A DNA stretch of 5,843 nt from positions 1 to 5,843 of the forward strand of contig JAUXMA010000124.1 of assembly GCA_030623425.1 (NCBI GenBank), written 5' to 3'. Numbering within the stretch: the stretch's first letter is position 1; each line of letters starts with the position of its first letter. This DNA is from Rhodospirillaceae bacterium (GTDB lineage: Bacteria; Pseudomonadota; Alphaproteobacteria; Rhodospirillales; 2-02-FULL-58-16). Positions 1 to 4,879 of the stretch are shown here, in pieces. Position numbers and translations under genes: made by a program. The notes under the pieces were generated by a model. That model saw nothing but the letters and a program-made list of their open reading frames with translations, had not been told where the DNA came from and searched no databases.

Positions 1-30
1 CAACGCCCGGGAGGCCTGGTTTGGTCTCAT
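1..30 (-). CDS. Possible 5' end of a divergent gene, cut by the left edge
   Basis: On the minus strand an ATG at 30-28 is preceded by a near-ideal Shine-Dalgarno, GGAGG at 43-39, with an 8-nt spacer. The frame stays open to the window edge and gives only MRPNQASRAL. A GTG lies directly before the ATG in the same frame, but the spacing favours the ATG. The product cannot be recognised from ten residues. The competing reading is the tail of a plus-strand gene ending at the TAA at 62-64 (last residues SSYSDRL). No independent evidence supports that reading, and it cannot be excluded. The minus-strand call rests only on the ribosome site and is tentative. Confidence 0.4.
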   Translation of the reverse strand, partial: MRPNQASRAL

Positions 31-43
31 CACAAACGCCTCC
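10..43 (-). promoter_or_regulatory. Hairpin enclosing the ribosome site and ATG of the left-edge gene
   Basis: Read on the minus strand, GGAGGC (43-38) plus GTTTG (37-33) pair with CAAAC (23-19) and GCCTCC (15-10). This makes an 11-bp stem with a 3-nt bulge (CAG) on the 3' side and a 9-nt loop, TGATGAGAC. If the ATG at 30 is a real start, the stem covers its Shine-Dalgarno and the start codon sits in the loop, which would limit ribosome access. The pairing is seen directly; the regulatory role is inferred. It could instead be a terminator-type hairpin of an upstream gene, but no T-run follows it on either side. Confidence 0.35.
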
Positions 44-264
44 AGTTATTCGGATAGGCTCTAAGACCCGTTAAGACACGCCACTAGAGGGACAATCCAA
101 ACGACCGGGCCATGCCGATGACCGGGCCGCGCTTACGGCGGGGGGGACCAAAACATGCCCGCCGCCGCGGTGAGCTCAAGCGGCGAACGGCGGCGGCTGG
201 CGGGACCGCGACAGCGGCTCCCTTCAGGCATGGAAAATCGGAACTTGTCGTGCCATTAACCTTT
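44..264. other. Non-coding stretch without a recognised gene
   Basis: I see no convincing gene here. All three frames entering from the left on the plus strand stop by about position 74. The segment holds a 9-bp direct repeat GACCGGGCC (103-111 and 120-128, period 17). It also holds a GC-rich low-complexity part (about 125-215) in which CCGCCGCCG (159-167) can pair with CGGCGGCGG (188-196). A 34-codon ATG frame at 155-259 has no good ribosome site or recognisable product. Any promoter for the left-edge gene would lie here, but no minus-strand -35/-10 pair stands out. Confidence 0.5.
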
Positions 265-290
265 GAGTAGTATCTTGACGAGTAGTATCT
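265..290. repeat. 11-bp direct repeat GAGTAGTATCT, period 15
   Basis: Two exact copies of GAGTAGTATCT lie at 265-275 and 280-290. Their starts are 15 bp apart, about one and a half helix turns. A -35-like TTGACG (275-280) bridges the copies, and a poor -10 match, TCGAAT, lies at 298-303 with 17-bp spacing. The arrangement could be a binding site for a dimeric regulator overlapping a promoter, but no known operator was recognised. Confidence 0.45.
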
Positions 291-310
291 CGGTTGGTCG
301 AATCGAGGTG

Positions 311-363
311 GAAATTATTTTTACTCTTTGGAAATAGTTTTCACGTAGAAATAATTTTCACGG
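311..363 (+). repeat. Three imperfect AT-rich direct repeats, GAAATAATTTTCACG type
   Basis: Copies start at 311 (GAAATTATTTTTACT), 331 (GAAATAGTTTTCACG) and 348 (GAAATAATTTTCACG). The last two match at 14 of 15 positions; the first matches the third at 12 of 15. Periods are 20 and 17 bp. Each copy has the half-palindromic form GAAA-N4-TTT(C/T). A looser fourth relative, GAAATGATTTTTCA, starts at 422 and overlaps the start codon of the lipoprotein gene. The tract is strikingly AT-rich against its GC-rich surroundings. Operator-like repeats for a regulator or a nucleoid protein are the likeliest reading, which is inference. Confidence 0.55.
328..355 (+). promoter_or_regulatory. Candidate promoter of the lipoprotein gene
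   Basis: TTGGAA (328-333, 4 of 6 to the sigma-70 -35 box) and AATAAT (350-355, 5 of 6 to the -10 box) are separated by 16 bp. Transcription would begin near 362 and give a leader of about 60 nt. The spacer is the second AT-rich repeat and the -10 lies in the third, so a protein bound to the repeats would directly affect initiation. A weaker alternative is TTGGTC (294-299) with TATTTT (316-321). Confidence 0.35.
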
Positions 364-424
364 TTTTGGTTATGCAGTTTTTTGAAATGATGACTCAATG
401 TGAAGTTAAGGGCTAAAACGCGAA

Positions 425-1612
425 ATGATTTTTCATAGGTATTGGTTTGTTTTGTCGGGGGCGCTTATTCTGCTCCCCGCCTGCGATACCATGTGGCCTT
501 CACTGACCGGCGAGGAACCGGCAGGCGCCCCGCCGCTGCCAAGGGTTTCACGATCGCCTGCCCCGCCACAAGCGCGGCCAGTCCAGCCTCAACCGCTGTC
601 ACGACCGGCGGCTCCCTCCGTCGCCGCCGCCCCTGGCGCTATCCCGCCACCGCAGCTTGGCCAAACCGACTTCCAACCGTCAGGCGTCACCCCCGGCGCC
701 TCGACGGGGACCTTCGTTGGCAAGAAAGTGGAAGAACTGCGCGAAGAGTTGAAGAGATTGCAGGGCGCCATTTCCCAGCACAATTCAGGACTCCAGCAGC
801 TGCGCGCCAGGATGGTCCAGGATTCGCAACGCTATCACGGCACCATCGCGGCGGTGAATGCGCGCCTGCAGGTGGGCACCACGCCCGGCAACCCGATCCT
901 GGTGCGGCAGTACAATAGCGCCCAGGCCGATCTCGACCGCATCAGCGCCGATATCGGCGAGATGAACAAGCTGGCCACCGCGGTGACGGGGGATTCCACC
1001 ATGTCGGCGTTCCTTTCGGAATCGACCCGCGCCGCCTTCGGCGTTTCCGGCGCCATCGACGATGACCATAGGCAACTGGCCATCCTCGAGGACGAAGTCA
1101 ACCGCACCGTCGTCCTCATCGAGCGCCTGCTCAAGGAAATCTCCGACGACGTCCGCCGCCAGACCAACTACGTGGCTTCCGAGCGCCGCAACCTCAACGT
1201 GCTTGCCGCCGGCGTCAAGGGCGGCGAAATTTTCGGCGCCAGCCTGATCACCTATGTGGCGGCCGCCGCCGGCGGTCCGGAGGCGGCGGCGCGGCCGACC
1301 GACACCAGCGGCCGGCGTGCCCTGGTGGTGATTCGTTTCGATCGCGCCAACGTCCCCTATCAACAAGCCCTTTATGCCGCCGTCAGCCGGGTTCTGGAAC
1401 GCCGGCCCGGCGCCATCTTCGATTTGGTCGCGGTCGCTCCCAGCGGCGGCGGCCCGGCGAGGGTGGCGTTGAATTCCACCAAGTCCCGGCGTCACGCCGA
1501 GGACGTGCTGCGTTCGCTGGTCGAAATGGGGCTGCCGCCGACACGGGTCGCCGTATCCGGTAAAACCAGCGGCGGCGCCAAAACCAACGAAGTCCATCTT
1601 TACCTGCGCTAG
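425..1612 (+). CDS. Proline-rich coiled-coil lipoprotein with degenerate OmpA-like C-terminal domain
   Basis: A 395-residue predicted envelope lipoprotein. A short basic n-region (HRY) and hydrophobic core end in the lipobox L17-P-A-C20, so Cys20 would be lipidated. Residue +2 is Asp21, which in Escherichia coli keeps lipoproteins in the inner membrane. Residues 32-97 form a Pro/Ala/Gln-rich linker. Residues 100-135 and about 212-245 are charged, heptad-like helices, probably coiled coils. Residues 298-395 resemble the OmpA C-terminal peptidoglycan-binding fold: strand ALVVIRFD, helix with VLERRPGA, strand FDLVAVAP, the R-rich helix KSRRHAEDVLRSLVEMGLPP, then RVAVSG and a terminal strand. The Asp expected after the second strand (OmpA GHTD position) is missing, while the Arg of the following helix (R355/R356) is present, so peptidoglycan binding is uncertain. 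An in-frame TGA at 401 excludes an upstream start. AAGGG (408-412) is a distant, weak ribosome site. No functional name is justified; a role as an envelope spacer or anchor is inference. Confidence 0.85.
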   Translation: MIFHRYWFVLSGALILLPACDTMWPSLTGEEPAGAPPLPRVSRSPAPPQARPVQPQPLSRPAAPSVAAAPGAIPPPQLGQTDFQPSGVTPGASTGTFVGKKVEELREELKRLQGAISQHNSGLQQLRARMVQDSQRYHGTIAAVNARLQVGTTPGNPILVRQYNSAQADLDRISADIGEMNKLATAVTGDSTMSAFLSESTRAAFGVSGAIDDDHRQLAILEDEVNRTVVLIERLLKEISDDVRRQTNYVASERRNLNVLAAGVKGGEIFGASLITYVAAAAGGPEAAARPTDTSGRRALVVIRFDRANVPYQQALYAAVSRVLERRPGAIFDLVAVAPSGGGPARVALNSTKSRRHAEDVLRSLVEMGLPPTRVAVSGKTSGGAKTNEVHLYLR

Positions 1613-1657
1613 TGGCCTTTTCCGGCTCGGCTTTCGTTGTCCCGGAGGCGCCGCCTC

Positions 1658-1687
1658 TTGCGCCCGCCCGGGCGAGCGCTCCATAAT
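1658..1687 (+). promoter_or_regulatory. Candidate promoter giving a leaderless dehydrogenase mRNA
   Basis: CATAAT (1682-1687) matches the -10 consensus at 5 of 6 positions. TTGCGC (1658-1663) is a modest -35 with an 18-bp spacer. The expected transcription start, about 7 nt after the -10, falls at 1694-1695, next to the ATG at 1696. That would agree with the complete lack of a Shine-Dalgarno before this gene. The spacer contains a perfect 10-bp palindrome, CGCCCGGGCG (1665-1674), which could be an operator or chance in GC-rich DNA. Confidence 0.33.
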
Positions 1688-1695
1688 CTTCCGCC

Positions 1696-2835
1696 ATGAC
1701 CGACGCCAACACAGCCGTGGCCGTCCGCCTCCGGCCGGGGATATTGATCCTGCTGGCGGTTTGCCTCGGCCTGGCACTTCCGGCCGGCGCCGCCGCCGCC
1801 CCCCGGCTTGACGGCATCTCCCTGCCGCCGGGTTTCAAGATCGGCATATACGCGCGCGTCCCCGGCGCCAGATCGATGGCGGTGGCGGCGGAGCTGGGGG
1901 TGGTTTTCGTCGGCACCCGCGCCGATTCCATTTATGCCGTCGTCGATGCCGACGGCGACCGGCGCGCCGACAAGGTGGTCAAGGTGAAGGCCGGCCTGCA
2001 TGTCCCCAACGGCATCGCCTGGCGGGACGGATACCTCTACGTCGCCGAGCGGCACCGCGTCGTCCGCTTCCCGGCCGCCGACCTGCGAACGCTGGCCCGG
2101 GCCCCTCCGCAAGTCCTTTTCGACGGGTTGCCCGACAATCCTTGGCATGGCTGGCGCTATGCCGCTTTCGGAGCCGACGGCAAGCTTTACGTGGCGGTCG
2201 GCTCGCCCTGCAACATCTGCGAGGTCGCGGGTTTGGAGGGCACCATCATCCGCCTCGACCCGGCCGGCGGCGGGATGCAGATCTATGCCGGCGGCGTCCG
2301 CAACTCGGTCGGCATGGACTTCCATCCCGCCACCGGCGAGCTTCATTTCACCGATAACGGCGCCGATAATATGGGCGACGACGTGCCGCCGGACGAACTC
2401 AACCGCGCGCCAGGGCCGGGATTCGATTTCGGATTTCCCTTTTATGGAGGCGGCGACGCCCGCACCGGCGCCTTCGAGGACCGGAAACCGCCGCGCCCGA
2501 CGACCATGCCCGAAATCCGCTTCGCCGCCCATGTCGCCGCCTTGGGCATTCATTTTTACGGCGGCGCCATGTTTCCCGAGGCTTACCGGAACGACGCCTT
2601 CGTCGCCCAGCACGGCTCCTGGAACCGGACCATTCCCGACGGCTACCGGGTGGTGCGGGTGAAATTCGACCGGCAAGGCCGCGCCTTGTCCTCCGAACGC
2701 TTCGCCGAGGGCTGGCTGGTCAAGGGCAAGGCCTGGGGCCGGCCGGTCGACGTCAAGGAGCTTGCCGACGGCTCGCTGCTGGTTTCCGACGACCGCCTGG
2801 GGGCGATCTACCGGATCACCTACCGGGGGCGGTGA
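1696..2835 (+). CDS. Periplasmic PQQ-dependent sugar dehydrogenase, sorbosone dehydrogenase family
   Basis: A 379-residue secreted beta-propeller enzyme that by family oxidises aldoses or related sugars with pyrroloquinoline quinone and passes electrons to the respiratory chain; the substrate cannot be read from sequence. A Sec signal peptide is clear: RLRPG, then the core ILILLAVCLGLALPA, then an Ala-rich cleavage zone near residues 30-36. Family landmarks follow in order: HVPNGIAW (102-109), H151 in NPWHGWRYAAFG (probable catalytic His), DGKLYVAVGSPCNIC (161-175), the GGVRNSVGMDFHP block (199-211; Arg/Asn of the PQQ site), FTDNGADNMGDD (218-229), HGSWNR (306-311) and DGSLLVSDDRLGAIYRI (358-374). 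C172 and C175 form a CxxC without the following His of a haem c site, so a disulfide is likelier. An in-frame TAA at 1684 fixes the ATG at 1696 as the earliest start. No Shine-Dalgarno precedes it. It lies 83 bp after the lipoprotein gene with no convincing terminator between, so read-through is possible. Confidence 0.88.
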   Translation: MTDANTAVAVRLRPGILILLAVCLGLALPAGAAAAPRLDGISLPPGFKIGIYARVPGARSMAVAAELGVVFVGTRADSIYAVVDADGDRRADKVVKVKAGLHVPNGIAWRDGYLYVAERHRVVRFPAADLRTLARAPPQVLFDGLPDNPWHGWRYAAFGADGKLYVAVGSPCNICEVAGLEGTIIRLDPAGGGMQIYAGGVRNSVGMDFHPATGELHFTDNGADNMGDDVPPDELNRAPGPGFDFGFPFYGGGDARTGAFEDRKPPRPTTMPEIRFAAHVAALGIHFYGGAMFPEAYRNDAFVAQHGSWNRTIPDGYRVVRVKFDRQGRALSSERFAEGWLVKGKAWGRPVDVKELADGSLLVSDDRLGAIYRITYRGR

Positions 2836-2847
2836 AAGCCGTTGGCA

Positions 2848-3699
2848 TCAGACCGCGACGTTGTCGATGAGCCGGGTTTGGCCCAGCCAGGCGGCGGCGA
2901 GCACCCGCCCGGGGCGCGGTTTGCCGTCCCATGGCGCCAGCGTTTCGGCGTCGCGAAAGGCGATGTAATCGACCCTGGCGAAACCGGCGTCCAAGAGCTC
3001 TTTCCCGGCCCAATTTTCCAGATCGGCGATATCCGTCTCCTTGGCGGCGCGTTCGGCCACCGCCGATAAGGTCGCATAAAGCGCCGGCGCGCGGGCGCGC
3101 TGGTCTTTGGTCAGATAGGCGTTGCGCGAAGAGAGCGCCAGTCCGTCGGCCTCGCGCACCGTCGGCGCGGCCTCGATTTCGACCGGGATGTCGAGATCCC
3201 CGACCAGGCGTTTGATGATCAGCAGCTGTTGGTAGTCCTTTTCGCCGAAAAAAGCCCTGTCGGCGCCGGCCTGCAGCAAGAGCTTGGTGACCACCGTCGC
3301 CACGCCGTCGAAAAATCCAGGGCGGGATCGCCCTTCCAGGACGTCGCCCAAGCCCGGCACCGAGACCTTGGCCATGAACCCATCGGGATAAATTTCCTCC
3401 GTCTTCGGGGCGAACAACAGATGCGCGCCGAGCGCCGCCAGTTTGCCGGCGTCGGCGGCCTCGTCGCGGGGATAGACGTCGAAGTCCTCGCCCGGCCCGA
3501 ACTGTTTGGGGTTGACGAAAAGGCTGACGACGGTGCGCCCCGTCTTGGCCAGGGAACGGCGAACCAAACTGAGGTGCCCGTCGTGCAAAGCCCCCATGGT
3601 CGGCACCAGTCCGACGCTTTCGCCGCCGGCTCGCCAGGCCGCGACGTGGGCGCGGAGGTCGGCGACGCGGCGCACGATCTTTGGCGGGCGCGGCGCCAT
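2848..3699 (-). CDS. panC: Pantothenate synthetase (pantoate--beta-alanine ligase)
   Basis: Cytosolic enzyme that activates pantoate with ATP to pantoyl-adenylate and joins it to beta-alanine, giving pantothenate, AMP and pyrophosphate, the last step of vitamin B5 synthesis. At 283 residues it has the normal family length. The class I synthetase-like nucleotide site PTMGALHDGH is at 33-42 (HxGH type: H39, H42). Other signatures are SLFVNPKQFG (59-68), the DVYPRD segment (74-79), LEGRSRPGFFDGVATVVTKL (121-140, pantoate/ATP site), FGEKDYQQL (151-159), and ALSSRNAYL (188-196, the KMSKS-like loop). All expected catalytic motifs are intact. The start at 3699 lies only 2 nt after the panB stop. Its ribosome site AAAGGA (3710-3705) is inside the last codons of panB, so the two are translationally coupled. 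The frame stays open far upstream, but that part is a shadow of panB. The stop faces the dehydrogenase stop across 12 bp. Confidence 0.97.
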   Translation of the reverse strand: MAPRPPKIVRRVADLRAHVAAWRAGGESVGLVPTMGALHDGHLSLVRRSLAKTGRTVVSLFVNPKQFGPGEDFDVYPRDEAADAGKLAALGAHLLFAPKTEEIYPDGFMAKVSVPGLGDVLEGRSRPGFFDGVATVVTKLLLQAGADRAFFGEKDYQQLLIIKRLVGDLDIPVEIEAAPTVREADGLALSSRNAYLTKDQRARAPALYATLSAVAERAAKETDIADLENWAGKELLDAGFARVDYIAFRDAETLAPWDGKPRPGRVLAAAWLGQTRLIDNVAV

Positions 3700-3701
3700 G
3701 A

Positions 3702-4544
3702 CTATCCTTTGCCTTTTTCCTTTTTCTTCTTCACCCCGAAACAGTGTTCCGGTCCGGGAAAGCGGCCGGCCCGCACGTCGCCGCCGTAGGCCTTGGCCGC
3801 CGCGGAGATTTGCCGGCCCAGTTCGGCGTAGCGTTTGACGAACCTGGGAGTGAATTCGGAGGACAGCCCGATGATGTCCTCGGTGACCAAAATTTGTCCG
3901 TCGCAGGCGGGCGACGCGCCGATGCCGATGGTCGGCACGGGCACGGCCTTGGTGATCTTGCGGGCCAAGGGCTCGACGGTGCCCTCGATGACGATGGCGA
4001 AAGCGCCGGCCTCGGCCACCGCCTTGGCGTCGGCGAGGATGCGCCCGGCCTCCTCGGCGTCCTTGCCGTGGCAACGGTAGCCGCCGGCGATGTGGACCGA
4101 TTGCGGCATGAGCCCGACATGGCCCATGACCGGAATGCCGCGCCGGGTCAGGAAACGGATGGTCTCCGCCATGTCGGCGCCGCCTTCCAGCTTGATCCCG
4201 GCGCAGCCCGTCTCCATCATCACCCGGGAACACGACCGGAAGGCCGCCTGGGGTGATTCCTGAAAGCTGCCGAAGGGCATGTCGACGATCACCAAAGCCC
4301 TTTCGGCGCCCCGCGTCACGGCTGAACCGTGGGCGATCATCATCTCCAGCGTCACGCCTATGGTGGTGTCCAGGCCATAGAGCACCATGCCCACGGAATC
4401 GCCGACCAGGAGAAGGTCCACATGCTCGTCCAGCAGTTTCGCCGTCAACGAGGTGTAGGCGGTCAGGCAGACGATCGGGACATCGCCTTTTCGCGCTCTC
4501 AGCTCGGCAACCGTGATTGCTTGTTTCGCAGCCGCCGCCTTCAT
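3702..4544 (-). CDS. panB: 3-methyl-2-oxobutanoate hydroxymethyltransferase (ketopantoate hydroxymethyltransferase)
   Basis: Catalyses the first committed step of pantothenate synthesis: 2-ketoisovalerate plus 5,10-methylene-THF gives ketopantoate. It is a cytosolic TIM-barrel metalloenzyme. Counting from the chosen start (280 residues) the family motifs are CLTAY (26-30), VGDSVGMV (47-54; D49 and S50, metal/substrate), VDMPFGS (87-93; D88), GIKLEGG (116-122; K118, E120), [10 protein letters not shown] (140-149), [10 protein letters not shown] (185-194; E187, catalytic base), IGIGA (206-210) and CDGQILV (214-220). I chose ATG 4544 because GAGGAAGG (4559-4552) sits 7 nt upstream and the length fits the family; ATGs at 4592 and 4655 would add an untypical N-terminus. 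The protein ends in an odd lysine-rich tail, [10 protein letters not shown], whose purine-rich codons supply the panC ribosome site. It is the first gene of a panB-panC operon; panD and the ketopantoate reductase are not in view. Confidence 0.97.
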   Translation of the reverse strand: MKAAAAKQAITVAELRARKGDVPIVCLTAYTSLTAKLLDEHVDLLLVGDSVGMVLYGLDTTIGVTLEMMIAHGSAVTRGAERALVIVDMPFGSFQESPQAAFRSCSRVMMETGCAGIKLEGGADMAETIRFLTRRGIPVMGHVGLMPQSVHIAGGYRCHGKDAEEAGRILADAKAVAEAGAFAIVIEGTVEPLARKITKAVPVPTIGIGASPACDGQILVTEDIIGLSSEFTPRFVKRYAELGRQISAAAKAYGGDVRAGRFPGPEHCFGVKKKKEKGKG

Positions 4545-4663
4545 GTCCAAGCCTTCCTCGGTGCCTTTCCGAACGTCGCCAGCATACACCATGCCGAGAC
4601 CGGCCGGCGGGGAATATTGCCCTCGTTTTTGCCGGCTTCGCGCCGCCCCCGGCATACTGTTGG

Positions 4664-4687
4664 CGGGATTCGAGCTTGTGAATCCCG
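4664..4687. repeat. Perfect 8-bp inverted repeat, CGGGATTC-N8-GAATCCCG
   Basis: CGGGATTC (4664-4671) and GAATCCCG (4680-4687) are perfect inverted copies around the 8-nt spacer GAGCTTGT. The repeat lies 120-143 bp upstream of the panB start. There is no T-run after it in either direction, so it does not look like an intrinsic terminator. An operator for a dimeric regulator of panB, or a stem in a long panB leader, is plausible. Confidence 0.5.
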
Positions 4688-4788
4688 GGGAAAAGGAGCA
4701 ATCCTGGCAATAAGAGGGGCTTTCCGGGCCGGCTGCATGTGGACAAACCTGGGGACGGCATGGGGAGCAAATCGAAGGGCCTAAGTCA

Positions 4789-4818
4789 TTGAATACCTTT
4801 GCCGTTTTTGTTATTCAA
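4789..4818 (+). promoter_or_regulatory. Candidate dcd promoter built on an inverted repeat
   Basis: TTGAAT (4789-4794, 4 of 6 to the -35 consensus) and TATTCA (4812-4817, a weak -10) are spaced 17 bp. The boxes belong to a perfect 7-bp inverted repeat, TTGAATA (4789-4795) and TATTCAA (4812-4818), with 16 bp between. Transcription would start near 4824, leaving a leader of about 55 nt before the dcd ATG. The same symmetry could instead mark a regulator site. The T-rich spacer makes this the most AT-rich part of the intergenic region. Confidence 0.35.
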
Positions 4819-4879
4819 AGGATCCGCCCCCGTTCGCGCCGGCGCTTGGCGGCGGCGGCCCGTGGGAGGTTTTGCAACC

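Larger units (their letters stand above)
4545..4879. other. Divergent intergenic region between panB and dcd
   Basis: This 335-bp gap contains no recognised gene. It must hold the starts of two divergent transcripts. Seen here are the panB ribosome site near its left end, a 6-bp inverted repeat TGCCGG/CCGGCA (4630-4635 and 4649-4654), the long hairpin at 4664-4687, the AT-rich inverted repeat and candidate dcd promoter at 4789-4818, and the dcd ribosome site GGGAGGT (4864-4870). No convincing panB -35/-10 pair was found. I see no tRNA, riboswitch or T-tailed terminator. Confidence 0.6.

Noticed and set aside
103..128. GACCGGGCC direct repeat as part of an attachment site or array
   Set aside because: Just two 9-bp GC-rich copies, with no integrase, tRNA or further units nearby.
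159..196. 9-bp hairpin CCGCCGCCG/CGGCGGCGG
   Set aside because: Made of trinucleotide-like GC repeats with a 20-nt loop; expected by chance in such DNA and no T-run follows.
155..259. 34-codon small frame MPAAAV...LSCH
   Set aside because: No clear ribosome site, Arg/Ala-rich low complexity, no recognisable product.
1645..1657. GAGGC-N3-GCCTC hairpin after the lipoprotein gene as a terminator
   Set aside because: Stem of only 5 bp and no T-run; too weak to call.
785..1777. 330-codon minus-strand frame opposite the lipoprotein gene
   Set aside because: Antisense shadow typical of GC-rich DNA; the translation is low-complexity Gly/Arg/Ala, without family motifs, and the plus-strand frame has a lipobox and OmpA-like pattern.
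1609..2676. 355-codon minus-strand frame opposite the dehydrogenase
   Set aside because: Antisense shadow; the plus strand has a signal peptide and family motifs throughout, and no ribosome site or family was seen for the minus frame.
3700..4770. Upstream extension of the panC frame, giving a 640-residue frame
   Set aside because: The extension is panB read in a wrong frame; PanC begins at 3699 by family length and ribosome site.
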